Source: an uncultured Eubacteriales bacterium
Lineage (GTDB): Bacteria > Bacillota > Clostridia > Oscillospirales > Acutalibacteraceae
DNA length: 49,835 bases
Direction of reading: 5' to 3'
Assembly (NCBI GenBank): GCA_934647945.1
Contig: CAKUFK010000017.1
Coordinates: 1 to 49,835, forward strand
The notes beneath the pieces are model-generated. The model made no database searches and had not been told where the DNA came from. It saw nothing but the letters and a program-made list of their open reading frames with translations. Position numbers and translations under genes: made by a program. Positions 24,252 through 33,045 of the stretch are shown here, one piece after another (the stretch's first letter is position 1; every line of letters begins with the position of its first letter).

Positions 24252-24956
24252 TCAGTCCTCCGTATGCCCTCCGTCGTCCCCCGGTGAGGGCGGCGTGCTT
24301 TCCCCCCAATTCGCCTCCACAAACTGGTCGACCGGCCTGACAAGCACAATCCGGCGCCCGCCCAGATGGATCCACATCAGCGCGCACATCACCGCCGTCC
24401 CAAGCAGGCAGATCATCATATCCTCCATCGTATCCGCCACACCGTTAAAGCCGGCGTAAGGGGCAACGGCATACTGCGAGTCGTTCCCGAAGAACAGATA
24501 GATCACATACTCCACGATCTCCCACAGCCCCGCGGCGGTCATCGAAAACAGGAATGAAAAGGAAACGGCCAGCAGGCGGTCCTTTTTCATCGGCGCCCGC
24601 TTATCCTCCCGCAGAAGATAAAATCCGCACAGGCCCACCGCGGCAAATACGCACCCGCTCACGCCGTGCGCGACCAGATCATAATACGCAAACCGGCTGT
24701 ACCAGCTCAGCGCCACCCCCAGCTCGAACGCCGCGAAAATAAAGGCGAGCAGGCAGGTGTCGGCCAGATAGGCGGGCTTCAGCCGGAAAACAAACCGGAT
24801 CAGCCAGGGAAGCGGCAAAAACAACAGCCCCACAAATCCCATAAACGGCCGCTCCTTTGTCACGAAAGCGGTGAATAACCCGATAGCGAGCCCGCCGGCC
24901 GCATAGACAAGCAGCGCCGCGTAATAGAGTCTTTTCCACAGGACTGCCTTTTTCAT
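24252..24956 (-). CDS. YjdF/DUF2238-like membrane protein
   Basis: These 234 residues hold about six membrane segments and the landmarks of the YjdF (DUF2238) family: YDLVAHGVSGCVFAAVG, then SFSFLFSMTAAGLWEIVEY, then ADTMEDMMICLLGTAV. The conserved acidic and His positions in these motifs sit at membrane edges. The function is unknown. The C-terminus is soluble and acidic (SPGDDGGHTED). It lies upstream of sigK on the same strand, separated by a strong hairpin, so cotranscription is doubtful. Confidence 0.83.
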   Translation of the reverse strand: MKKAVLWKRLYYAALLVYAAGGLAIGLFTAFVTKERPFMGFVGLLFLPLPWLIRFVFRLKPAYLADTCLLAFIFAAFELGVALSWYSRFAYYDLVAHGVSGCVFAAVGLCGFYLLREDKRAPMKKDRLLAVSFSFLFSMTAAGLWEIVEYVIYLFFGNDSQYAVAPYAGFNGVADTMEDMMICLLGTAVMCALMWIHLGGRRIVLVRPVDQFVEANWGESTPPSPGDDGGHTED

Positions 24957-25128
24957 TCCATATCACCCCGTCGATTTCGTCTGACTCTTTATACTATGCA
25001 TCGGCAGGCGGGCCTACGTCAAGTCTTTTTCCGCGAGCGACCTATTTTTTGCTGGAAAATCCGGAACCGGAAAAATGGCAAAACGGGGCAAAGAATTTGA
25101 AAAACCGCTGTTTTCACACAGTTTGCAG

Positions 25129-25157
25129 TTGAAAATCGTCAGGAGTTCCTATATAAT
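25129..25157 (+). promoter_or_regulatory. Promoter of the decarboxylase beta/gamma-proS unit
   Basis: TTGAAA (25129-25134), a 17-bp spacer and TATAAT (25152-25157), about 45 bp before the TTG start at 25202. Confidence 0.75.
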
Positions 25158-25201
25158 AGAAAACTGACCATTTGAAACCAAATAATAGAGGAGAGTCTGC
25201 G

Positions 25202-26419
25202 TTGGAGTTTTTAGAGCATTTCCGCTTCCTGTATGACGGGGTCCTGTATTTTTTCTCGTCCCATGAGGAAATCATCAACGAAAAGTTGGTAATGGTTCCG
25301 GGCTGGAAGCATTTTGTCATGATCCTGATCGGCGGCCTGCTGATCTATCTGGCCCTGGCCAAGGATTTCGAGCCGGCCCTGCTCATGCCCATGGGGATCG
25401 GCGCCATCCTGGTCAACCTGCCCTTATCCGGCGCTATCAATCAAATGAACGCGGCTTTGGAGGAAGAGGTCCCCGGCATCATCGACTGGCTGTTCCAGGT
25501 GGGTATCGAAGCCTCGGAGGCCTTGCCGCTGCTGCTCTTTATCGGCATCGGCGCCATGATCGATTTCGGGCCATTGCTCTCGAACCCCAAAATGTTCCTG
25601 TTCGGCGCGGCGGCCCAGTTCGGTATCTTCCTGACAGTGCTGGTTGCTTCCTTCATGTTCCCGGATTTCAAAGACGCCGCCTCCATCGGGATTATCGGCG
25701 CCGCCGACGGTCCCACCGCCATCTTGGTTTCCCAAGTGTTCAAATCCAATTATATGGGCGCGATCGCGGTGGCCGCCTATTCGTATATGGCGCTGGTCCC
25801 CATTATTCAGCCGGTCGCCATCAAGGCCGTAACCACCAAAAAAGAGCGTCAGATCCGGATGCCCTACAATCCGCAGTCGGTCTCCCGCCGGACCCGCATC
25901 CTGTTCCCGATCATCGTGATCGTCATTGCCGGTTTGGTGGCACCTGCCTCGGTTTCCCTGGTGGGCATGCTGATGTTCGGTAACCTGCTGCGGGAATGCC
26001 TGAAGCTGGACAGTCTCTCCCAGACCGCCCAGACCACCCTGGCCAACCTTATCACCATTGTGCTGGGCCTGACCATCGCCGCCAGTATGAAGGCCGGCGC
26101 CTTCTTGACGGTAGGTACCGTGGTCATCATGGGCCTGGGCCTGGTGGCCTTCGTGTTCGACACCATCGGCGGCGTGATGTTTGCCAAGCTGATGAACCTG
26201 TTCCTGCCCAAAGACAAGAAAATCAATCCGATGGTGGGCGGCGCCGGCATCTCGGCATTCCCGATGTCCGCCCGGGTCATCCAGAAAATGGCCCTCAAAG
26301 AAGATAACCAGAACCACCTGCTGATGCACGCCGTGGGTGCCAATGTGGCCGGACAGATCGGCTCCGTGGTGGCCGGTGGCATCATCCTGACAGTGGTTCC
26401 CCGCCTGATCGGCGGCTGA
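25202..26419 (+). CDS. Sodium ion-translocating decarboxylase, beta subunit
   Basis: This is the membrane subunit that couples decarboxylation of a biotin-bound carboxyl group to Na+ export (OadB/GcdB/MmdB family). The 405 residues have many hydrophobic segments and the conserved ion-site regions: LLLFIGIGAMIDFGPLL, then GIIGAADGPTAI, and later NPMVGGAGISAFPMSARV and GANVAGQIGSVVAGG. The start is TTG 25202, nine bases after GAGGAG; a longer reading lacks a site. The gamma subunit follows after 20 bp. The alpha and biotin subunits are not in the window, so the acid (oxaloacetate, glutaconyl-CoA or methylmalonyl-CoA) cannot be named. Confidence 0.94.
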   Translation: MEFLEHFRFLYDGVLYFFSSHEEIINEKLVMVPGWKHFVMILIGGLLIYLALAKDFEPALLMPMGIGAILVNLPLSGAINQMNAALEEEVPGIIDWLFQVGIEASEALPLLLFIGIGAMIDFGPLLSNPKMFLFGAAAQFGIFLTVLVASFMFPDFKDAASIGIIGAADGPTAILVSQVFKSNYMGAIAVAAYSYMALVPIIQPVAIKAVTTKKERQIRMPYNPQSVSRRTRILFPIIVIVIAGLVAPASVSLVGMLMFGNLLRECLKLDSLSQTAQTTLANLITIVLGLTIAASMKAGAFLTVGTVVIMGLGLVAFVFDTIGGVMFAKLMNLFLPKDKKINPMVGGAGISAFPMSARVIQKMALKEDNQNHLLMHAVGANVAGQIGSVVAGGIILTVVPRLIGG

Positions 26420-26439
26420 CCGGATAAGGAGGATCATTC

Positions 26440-26598
26440 ATGGATATCGTATTTCAAACCAACAACCTGCTCAGCTCCCTGCTGCTGATGCTGCTCGGCA
26501 TGGTCGGGATTTTCGTGGTGATGGGCATAATCATGGCAGCCGTTGCCCTGCTCAACAAATTTGCCAAGGATAAACCGGATCAGAACGAGAAGAAATAA
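26440..26598 (+). CDS. OadG-type decarboxylase gamma subunit (small)
   Basis: The 52-residue product has one long hydrophobic helix (SLLLMLLGMVGIFVVMGIIM) followed by a short charged tail (LNKFAKDKPDQNEKK), the layout of OadG/GcdG small subunits, which hold the complex together. ATG 26440 follows AAGGAGGA. It lies 20 bp behind the beta subunit and 21 bp before proS. It is shorter than many OadG proteins, which often have a longer polar tail. Confidence 0.82.
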   Translation: MDIVFQTNNLLSSLLLMLLGMVGIFVVMGIIMAAVALLNKFAKDKPDQNEKK

Positions 26599-26619
26599 CG
26601 AAAAGAACGAGGGATCTTT

Positions 26620-28056
26620 GTGGCGGACAACAAAAAAATGGTGGAGGCCATCACGTCGATGGACGTGGACTTCGCCCAGTGGTATACCGATGTCGTCAAA
26701 AAAGCGGAGCTGGTGGATTATGCGGGGGTACGGGGCTGCATGATCGTGCGCCCCTACGGCACCGCTTTGTGGGAAAACATCCGCGGCGATCTCGACGCGC
26801 GCTTCAAGGCGCTCGGGCACGAAAACGTGATGATGCCCCTCTTCATCCCCGAAAGCCTGCTGCAAAAGGAAAAAGACCATGTCGAGGGGTTTGCGCCCGA
26901 GGTCGCCTGGGTGACCCACGGCGGTGAGGAGGAGCTGACCGAACGCCTGTGTGTGCGTCCCACTTCCGAAACCCTGTTCTGCGACCATTACGCCAACATC
27001 ATCCATTCCTGGCGGGATCTGCCCAAGCTGTATAACCAGTGGTGCTCGGTGGTGCGGTGGGAAAAGACCACCCGTCCCTTCCTGCGCACCATGGAATTTT
27101 ACTGGCAGGAAGGCCATACCATGCACGAAACGGCTGAAGAGGCCATGGCCGAAACCGAGCGGATGCTCGGCGTGTACGCGGATTTCTGCGAGGAATCCCT
27201 CGCCATCCCGGTCATCAAGGGCCGGAAAACCGACAAGGAGAAATTCGCGGGGGCCGAAGCGACCTACACCATCGAGGCGATGATGCACGACGGCAAGGCT
27301 CTCCAGAGCGGCACCAGCCACTATTTCGGGGACGGCTTTTCCCGGGCCTTCGGCATCCAGTTCACCGACCGGAACAATACGCTGCAATATCCCCATCAGA
27401 CCTCCTGGGGCATGTCTACCCGCATCATCGGCGCCATCATCATGGCCCATGGGGATGACAACGGCCTGGTGCTCCCCCCCGCGGTAGCACCGGTGCAGGT
27501 GGTCATCCTCCCCATCGCCCAGCACAAGCCGGGTGTCCTGGACAAGGCGGAAGAGCTGCGCGCGCGGCTCTCCAAGACGGTGAGGGTCAAGCTGGACGCC
27601 TCCGACAATTCCGCCGGCTGGAAATTTGCCGAATACGAAATGAAGGGCGTCCCCCTGCGCCTCGAAATCGGGCCGAAGGATATCGAAAACAACCAGTGCG
27701 TACTCGTGCGCCGGGATAACCGGGAAAAGACGTTTGTCTCTCTCGACGAACTGGAAGCCGCGATCCCCGCGCTGCTCCAATCCGTCCATGACGGGCTGTA
27801 CCAGAAAGCCCTCGCCCGCCGCGAAAGCATGACCTATACCGCCGCTTCCTTTGAGGAGCTCCAGGACATCGCCCAGAGCCGCCCCGGCCTGATCAAGGCG
27901 ATGTGGTGCGGCGACGAGGCGTGTGAGCTGAGGCTCAAGGAAGAGGCGGGCGTCACCAGCCGCTGCATGCCCTTCGAACAGGAGTCTCTGGGCGATACCT
28001 GCGTCTGCTGCGGCAAGCCCGCCAAACACATGGTGGTGTGGGGCAAAGCATACTAA
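26620..28056 (+). CDS. proS: Proline--tRNA ligase, archaeal/eukaryal-type (ProS3)
   Basis: The enzyme charges tRNA-Pro with proline. Its 478 residues match the short ProS type lacking the bacterial editing insertion. Class II motifs are visible: motif 1 region with GCMIVRPYG, motif 2 with CVRPTSETLFCDHYANII and RWEKTTRPFLRTMEFYWQE, motif 3 with QTSWGMSTRIIGAIIM. The anticodon-binding domain and a C-terminal zinc-like part (CVCCGKPA) follow, ending in GKAY as in this type. The start is GTG 26620 behind GAACGAGGG. It is probably cotranscribed with the decarboxylase subunits. The YbaK-like protein at 42185 could supply missing editing in trans. Confidence 0.95.
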   Translation: MADNKKMVEAITSMDVDFAQWYTDVVKKAELVDYAGVRGCMIVRPYGTALWENIRGDLDARFKALGHENVMMPLFIPESLLQKEKDHVEGFAPEVAWVTHGGEEELTERLCVRPTSETLFCDHYANIIHSWRDLPKLYNQWCSVVRWEKTTRPFLRTMEFYWQEGHTMHETAEEAMAETERMLGVYADFCEESLAIPVIKGRKTDKEKFAGAEATYTIEAMMHDGKALQSGTSHYFGDGFSRAFGIQFTDRNNTLQYPHQTSWGMSTRIIGAIIMAHGDDNGLVLPPAVAPVQVVILPIAQHKPGVLDKAEELRARLSKTVRVKLDASDNSAGWKFAEYEMKGVPLRLEIGPKDIENNQCVLVRRDNREKTFVSLDELEAAIPALLQSVHDGLYQKALARRESMTYTAASFEELQDIAQSRPGLIKAMWCGDEACELRLKEEAGVTSRCMPFEQESLGDTCVCCGKPAKHMVVWGKAY

Positions 28057-28268
28057 TTTAAGCTAAACTTCGTATAGAAGACGCCCTGTCGGCGCGAAGC
28101 GCCATCCTGCCGCCCGGCGGCACCGGTCTTCCTCCGGGTAGTTGCTCGAACCGGAACCAGCCTCCGCGGGCAATCACTCCCAAACGCGCGGCCTGCGCCG
28201 GGCGCCGCTTTTCGTTTCCCATTACAGGACCGGATCCTCCATCCGGTCCGCGACAAAGGAGATACGCT

Positions 28269-28865
28269 ATGAATCAGCTCGATCGGCCTCAGAAAGGCGA
28301 GCCCGTCGCGGTCATCCATACCAGCATGGGGGATATCTCCATCCGCCTTTTCCCCGGCAAAACCCCCAAAACCTGCGAAAACTTCATGACCCACGCGAAA
28401 AATGGGTATTACAACGGCCTGATTTTCCATCGGGTCATTCCGGATTTCATGATCCAGGGCGGCGATCCCACCGGTACCGGCTGCGGCGGGGAAAGTATCT
28501 GGGGCGACAGCTTCGAGGATGAGACCGACATCGAACTGCGGAATTACCGCGGCGCCCTCTCGATGGCCAATGCCGGTCCCAACACCAACGGCAGCCAATT
28601 TTTCATCGTGCAATGCAGCCGGGTGGATCCCCGCCTGATCGGGCAGATGAAGGGTTTGACCAACCAGGGGTATCCGGAAGAGGTCGTCGCCTCGTATGAA
28701 CAGGTCGGCGGTACGCCCCACCTCGATTTCCGTCACACGGTTTTCGGCCAGGTTTACGACGGCATGGATGTCGTGGACGCCATCGCGGCCGTGGAAACCG
28801 GGCCGCAGGATAAGCCCCGGCAGGATGTCGTCATGGAATCCATCGACATCCGGGAATTCGCGTGA
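28269..28865 (+). CDS. Cyclophilin-type peptidyl-prolyl isomerase, cytoplasmic
   Basis: It catalyses cis-trans isomerisation of prolyl bonds. The 198 residues keep the active-site residues: FHRVIPDFMIQGGDPTGTG (Arg, Phe, Met, Gln) and SMANAGPNTNGSQFFI, then HLDFRHTVFGQVYDGMDVV. An insertion between the Gln-Phe-Phe strand and the HTVFG strand makes it longer than E. coli PpiB. No signal peptide is present, so it is cytoplasmic. The start follows AAAGGAG. The stop overlaps the start of the next gene (GTGA), so the two are translationally coupled. Confidence 0.93.
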   Translation: MNQLDRPQKGEPVAVIHTSMGDISIRLFPGKTPKTCENFMTHAKNGYYNGLIFHRVIPDFMIQGGDPTGTGCGGESIWGDSFEDETDIELRNYRGALSMANAGPNTNGSQFFIVQCSRVDPRLIGQMKGLTNQGYPEEVVASYEQVGGTPHLDFRHTVFGQVYDGMDVVDAIAAVETGPQDKPRQDVVMESIDIREFA

Positions 28866-29404
28866 ATCCCGCCGTCGCCGGGGCGCGTGCTCTTCTGCGG
28901 TCCGTCACCCCGCTTGGATCCGACTGCGGGCGGGTCTGTGGAGGACGGTGCTGCGCTGCGCCGGACGGTGAGGAGCCCTTCGGCATGCGCCTGTTCCCGG
29001 GGGAAACGTTAAAAACCGGGGAAGACGGCTTGCCCCGCGGAGGGTTTACCCTCTATCCCGGGGACCTCGCGGTCTGCTCCGGCCGCTGCCGGCGGGATGA
29101 GCGTCCCCTCTGCTGCCGGATCTTTCCCCTTTTTCCCTATCTGACGCGGGACGGCCGGATCCGGGCGGTGTATGACCCACGCGCTTACCGGATCTGTCCC
29201 CTGGTGCGGCAGGCGGCGCGGGTGCCGCTCCGCCGGGATTTTGTCCGACTCGTCCGGCGGGCGGGCCGGATCCTCGCGGCGGACAGGGCCTGCCGGGCGT
29301 TCCTGGACGCCCAGTCGCGTGAGATCGACGAAGTCAACCGCTTTCTCCACCTGGAGTCGGTCCGTCCGCCCATCTGCCGCCGAGCCATTCACCCGGATTC
29401 ATGA
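28862..29404 (+). CDS. Cysteine-rich protein, YkgJ-like
   Basis: The product has 180 residues with clustered cysteines: CGRVCGGRCC near the N-terminus, then CSGRC, CCRIFPLFPYL and a late CPL. The layout resembles the YkgJ family (putative zinc or iron-cluster binding, C-x2-C... CCR-FP), which is uncharacterised in general. The C-terminal half is very Arg-rich. The GTG start overlaps the previous stop by four bases. It lies between two cyclophilin genes, which fits a role in protein folding or modification only loosely. Confidence 0.75.
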   Translation: MNPAVAGARALLRSVTPLGSDCGRVCGGRCCAAPDGEEPFGMRLFPGETLKTGEDGLPRGGFTLYPGDLAVCSGRCRRDERPLCCRIFPLFPYLTRDGRIRAVYDPRAYRICPLVRQAARVPLRRDFVRLVRRAGRILAADRACRAFLDAQSREIDEVNRFLHLESVRPPICRRAIHPDS

Positions 29405-29453
29405 TCCGGACGGCTGCCGCGGGCCCCCCTACTGTAAGAAAGGAACGTGTAAG

Positions 29454-30320
29454 ATGATGAGGCATTCCATCCGTGCGGCATCCGCCGTTCTGTCGGCGTT
29501 TTTGCTCTTTTCCCTGGCCGGTTGCTCCTCCGGCAGCGAGCCTTCGAACAATATCGGTACGCAATATGCGGATAAAGCCTATGGCTTCCAGCTCGAGGCG
29601 CCAGCCGCCGGTGAACAGGTCGCCGTCATGCATACGTCAAAGGGCGACATCACCCTCCGCTTCTTCCCGGAGGCGGCGCCCAAAGCGGTGCAGAATTTTA
29701 AGGAACATGCGGAAAAGGGCTATTATGACGGCCTGCTCTTCCACCGCGTGATCCAGGACTTCATGATCCAGGGCGGCGATCCCAAAGGCAACGGGACCGG
29801 CGGCGAAAGCATCTTCGGCAGCAAATTCGAGGATGAATTCGACCAGAAGCTGCTCAACCTCACCGGCGCCGTTTCGATGGCGAACTCCGGCCCGAATACC
29901 AACGGCAGCCAGTTTTTCATCAACCAGAGCAACGCCGCCGCCTTCGGCACCCGGGACGACTATACCGAAAAGGCCATGCAGCAGCAGTTTAAAGACAGTT
30001 ACAATCAGCTCGCCGGGATGTACGGCAGCCAGTTCACCAGCCAGTTCAAGGATTGGAAGGCGTTTTACAACAGCCAATACACCGAAACGTATATCTATGA
30101 CTGGATCCCGTCCGAAGTATGGGACCTGTATGAAAAGCACGGCGGCAACATCAGTCTCGACGGCGCCTGGAGGAAAACCGGCGGGCATACGGTGTTCGCC
30201 CAGGTGATCGAGGGCATGGATGTCGTGGAGGCGATCGCCAAGGTATCCACCGACGACAACGACAAGCCCCTCAAGGACGTCACCATCGACAGCATCGAAC
30301 TCGTCCCGTACGGGGGATAA
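29454..30320 (+). CDS. Lipoprotein cyclophilin-type peptidyl-prolyl isomerase
   Basis: This is an exported isomerase. A lipoprotein signal with lipobox LAGC (lipidated Cys24) is followed by a short spacer and a cyclophilin domain with LFHRVIQDFMIQGGDPKGNG and SMANSGPNTNGSQFFI. A long insertion (about residues 165-240, rich in Gln and Tyr) precedes GGHTVFAQVIEGMDVVE. The 288 residues make it longer than common cyclophilins, as is usual for clostridial lipoprotein forms. The start follows AAAGGA; two adjacent ATG codons (29454, 29457) are possible. It is a paralogue of the cytoplasmic enzyme 0.6 kb upstream and has its own terminator. Confidence 0.93.
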   Translation: MMRHSIRAASAVLSAFLLFSLAGCSSGSEPSNNIGTQYADKAYGFQLEAPAAGEQVAVMHTSKGDITLRFFPEAAPKAVQNFKEHAEKGYYDGLLFHRVIQDFMIQGGDPKGNGTGGESIFGSKFEDEFDQKLLNLTGAVSMANSGPNTNGSQFFINQSNAAAFGTRDDYTEKAMQQQFKDSYNQLAGMYGSQFTSQFKDWKAFYNSQYTETYIYDWIPSEVWDLYEKHGGNISLDGAWRKTGGHTVFAQVIEGMDVVEAIAKVSTDDNDKPLKDVTIDSIELVPYGG

Positions 30321-30331
30321 ACGGGAGGCAT

Positions 30332-30371
30332 ATCGCGCAGGCGTCCGATTTCCGGGCCCTGCGCGATTTTT
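30332..30371 (+). terminator. Terminator after the lipoprotein cyclophilin
   Basis: A 10-bp stem (ATCGCGCAGG / CCTGCGCGAT) with a 16-nt loop followed by a run of T, 11 bp after the stop. Confidence 0.82.
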
Positions 30372-30481
30372 CACGCAGCCTTGGGGCTATACTATACGGG
30401 AGATGGATGGCCGCCGGTTTCCGCCCGCCTACGCATGGGATGCCCTGCCGCCGCATATATGTGGAAATGGGCGCTCCCCGA

Positions 30482-30510
30482 TTGCGCACCCGCCCAAATT
30501 ATGGTACAAT
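30482..30510 (+). promoter_or_regulatory. Candidate promoter of the hydrolase-murF-ddl operon
   Basis: TTGCGC (30482-30487), a 17-bp spacer and TACAAT (30505-30510) with TGG before the -10. It lies about 125 bp before the hydrolase start. Confidence 0.6.
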
Positions 30511-30636
30511 GGGTTCCGTTCCCGGGTTTGGATCCCGGACAGAGCCCCGCCGGCTCACGGTCCCCCGGCGTGCCTTCGGCTTTTTCGGGGCCGCCTGTCC
30601 TTTTATGCCCCCATTTCAAGCGAAAGGAGCCCCGCT

Positions 30637-31407
30637 ATGGACATCGAGGTCGACGGCCTGCATATCCAATATATCGACCAGGGCCCGGCCGATCCGCGCG
30701 CGACGGTTCTCCTGCTCCACGGATGGGGCGTGGACGGCAGCCTGTATCATTTGATCACCGACCATCTGTCCGGCCGCTTCCGCGTGGTCATCCCCGACCT
30801 CCCCGGATTCGGAGGCTCGCAGGAACCGCCGGTTCCCTGGACACCCGACGGCTACGCCGATTTTGTGGAACACTTCGCTGAAAAGCTGGGCCTGCGGGAC
30901 GTAGTGGGCATGGCCCACTCGAACGGCGGCCGGATCCTCATCAAGCTGATGGCGAGGTCCGCTTCCCCCCTCGCCGTACAGAAGGCGGTGCTCATCGACT
31001 CGGCCGGCATCAAACCCCGGCACGGCCCCCGTTATTACCTCAAGGTGTATACCTACAAGGCGGCGAAAGCCATATTCCGCCTGCCCGGCGTCCGCTCGCT
31101 GTTCCCTCACGCCGTCGAAAACGCGCAAAAACGGTTCGGCTCGGCGGACTACGCCAAGGCGAGCCCCCTGATGCGGCAATGCATGGTCCTGGCCCTCGGG
31201 GAGGATATGGCGCCCCTGCTGCCCCGCATCGCCGTCCCCACCCTTTTGATATGGGGCAGGGATGACACCGCCACCCCCCTCGCGGACGGCAAACGGATGG
31301 AAGCGCTGCTTCCCGACGCCGGCTTGGTCGAGCTGCCTGGCGGCCATTACGCCTTTGCCGAAAGCTTCGGCATCTGCTCCCGGGTACTCGACTCGTTTCT
31401 GGGATAA
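30637..31407 (+). CDS. Alpha/beta hydrolase
   Basis: A 256-residue serine hydrolase of the alpha/beta fold with unknown substrate. The oxyanion region LLLHGWGVDG, the strand and turn VIPDLPGFGGS, the nucleophile elbow MAHSNGG with Ser95, an acid in LIWGRDDTATPL and the late His in GGHYAFAE are all in place. The residue two before the Ser is Ala, not the usual Gly. No signal or membrane segment is seen. The start follows GAAAGGAG. Such hydrolases often precede a membrane-anchored MurF and Ddl in Clostridia, so a role near wall synthesis is plausible but unproved. Confidence 0.9.
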   Translation: MDIEVDGLHIQYIDQGPADPRATVLLLHGWGVDGSLYHLITDHLSGRFRVVIPDLPGFGGSQEPPVPWTPDGYADFVEHFAEKLGLRDVVGMAHSNGGRILIKLMARSASPLAVQKAVLIDSAGIKPRHGPRYYLKVYTYKAAKAIFRLPGVRSLFPHAVENAQKRFGSADYAKASPLMRQCMVLALGEDMAPLLPRIAVPTLLIWGRDDTATPLADGKRMEALLPDAGLVELPGGHYAFAESFGICSRVLDSFLG

Positions 31408-31462
31408 GGCCATCCGTTCCAGCCGAGCGCCCCGAAACCCCATCGGACAGGAGGAACCGCCG

Positions 31463-33013
31463 TTGGAACTCATTGCTAAAATCGTCATGCTGGCGTCCTG
31501 CGCGGTCTGCGTCCTGGTGCAGACGGTGTATTTCACCCACATGATGCAGCTCAACTCCTATCGGAACGAGCGGTACCGCAAATGGTGCAAGGATCACGAG
31601 GAGAAGGTGGTCAACCTTCGCCGGCTGCTGCCCGCCCTGCTGCTGCCGATCATGTGGCTGCCCGGCGTCTATTCCTATTACGCCGCCGGGGCTGTGCTGC
31701 TTCTGACCGCCGGTCTCAACATACCCAAAAAGGCCAAAAAGCCGCTGGTCTTCACCCACCGCGTCTGGCGCCTGCTCGGCATGCAGGCGCTGCTTTTGCT
31801 CCTGGTCCTCACCGGCGCCTTTTTCGTCGACCGGATGCGGAGCATCGGCATGGCGGCGCTCTATTCCCTGGTGGTCTGGGTCTGGACCCTGGTGTCGAAT
31901 TTCCTGCTCGGTCCTCTGGAAAAGGCCCTCGCGAACCGGTATGTGAAGGACGCCCGGCGGCGGCTCGAGGCCATGCCGGGGCTTCTGACGATCGGTGTCA
32001 CCGGCAGTTATGGGAAAACCAGCACCAAGAATTTCCTCCATGCGCTGCTTTCGGTCAAATACAATGTCCTGATGACCCCCGAGAGTTACAACACCACCCT
32101 GGGAGTGGTGCGCACCATCCGGGAGTCGCTCCGGCCGACCCATCAGGTCCTGATCGCCGAGATGGGCGCTAAAAACCCCGGCGACATCCGGGAAATCTGT
32201 GATCTGGTCCATCCCCGGTACGGCGTTCTCACCTCCGTCGGGGAACAGCATCTCGAGACGTTCCGCACGGTGGAAAACATCGTCAAGACCAAATTTGAGC
32301 TCATCGACGCCCTGCCCGCGGAGGGCCGTGGCTTTCTCAACACCGACAACGAATACATCCGCCTCCGGCTGGCGGAGGGCGGCTTTTCCGCCCCCCTGAC
32401 CACCTATGGCCTGGGCCTCAGCGATGTGACCGCCTCCGACATCCAGGTGGACGGGGCCGGCACCTCCTTCCTGATCACGGCCGGGGGGGAATCCCGCCGC
32501 TTCACCACCCGCCTGCTCGGCCTGCACAATGTCCAGAACATCACCGGCTGTATCGCCGTCGCACTGGAGCTCGGCATCCCGCTCGAGGATCTCGTCTACC
32601 CGGTACGGATGCTCAAGCCCGTCGAACACCGGCTCCAGCTCCTGCCCGGCGGGATCATCGACGACGCCTACAACTCCAACCCCGCCGGCTTCCGCAGCGC
32701 CCTGGATGTGCTGGCCGGATTCCAGGCCGAGCGGATCCTGGTCACTCCCGGCATGGTCGAATTGGGGGATAAACAGGAGGAGCTCAACCGCCAGCTCGGG
32801 GAATACGCCGCCGCCCGCTGCGATTATGCCGTCCTCGTAGGGGAACGGCAGGCCCCGCCGCTGAAGGAGGGGCTGCTCGCCGGCGGCTTCCCGGAGGAAC
32901 GGATCTTCGTCGCACCGACCCTGCAGGCAGGGCTCGCCCACCTGCGCGAAAAGCCCGCCCCCGGACTCCGGATCACCCTGCTGGAAAACGATTTGCCGGA
33001 TAATTTTGAATGA
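31463..33013 (+). CDS. murF: MurF-type Mur ligase with N-terminal membrane domain
   Basis: The protein would add D-Ala-D-Ala to the UDP-MurNAc-tripeptide. The 516 residues start with a membrane part of about four segments (KIVMLASCAVCVLVQTVYF; LLLPIMWLPGVYSYYAA; LLLLLVLTGAFFV; YSLVVWVWTLVSNFLL), then the Mur ligase core with P-loop TGSYGKTSTK near residue 183, AEMGAKNPGDI, a TSVGEQHLETF motif, NVQNITGCIAVAL, and DDAYNSNPAGF. The start is TTG 31463 behind CAGGAGG with 8 nt. Ddl, which makes its substrate, follows with a short gap. The membrane domain sets it apart from soluble MurF, and a distinct substrate is possible. Confidence 0.9.
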   Translation: MELIAKIVMLASCAVCVLVQTVYFTHMMQLNSYRNERYRKWCKDHEEKVVNLRRLLPALLLPIMWLPGVYSYYAAGAVLLLTAGLNIPKKAKKPLVFTHRVWRLLGMQALLLLLVLTGAFFVDRMRSIGMAALYSLVVWVWTLVSNFLLGPLEKALANRYVKDARRRLEAMPGLLTIGVTGSYGKTSTKNFLHALLSVKYNVLMTPESYNTTLGVVRTIRESLRPTHQVLIAEMGAKNPGDIREICDLVHPRYGVLTSVGEQHLETFRTVENIVKTKFELIDALPAEGRGFLNTDNEYIRLRLAEGGFSAPLTTYGLGLSDVTASDIQVDGAGTSFLITAGGESRRFTTRLLGLHNVQNITGCIAVALELGIPLEDLVYPVRMLKPVEHRLQLLPGGIIDDAYNSNPAGFRSALDVLAGFQAERILVTPGMVELGDKQEELNRQLGEYAAARCDYAVLVGERQAPPLKEGLLAGGFPEERIFVAPTLQAGLAHLREKPAPGLRITLLENDLPDNFE

Positions 33014-33045
33014 TGCCATACTGCCGCGGAGAGGAGTTTTTGGTT

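Noticed and set aside
28057..28268. Possible regulatory RNA between proS and the cyclophilin
   Set aside because: Small GC-rich inverted repeats (GGCGCGAAGCGCC) are present, but no clear promoter, aptamer-like layout or T-run was seen.
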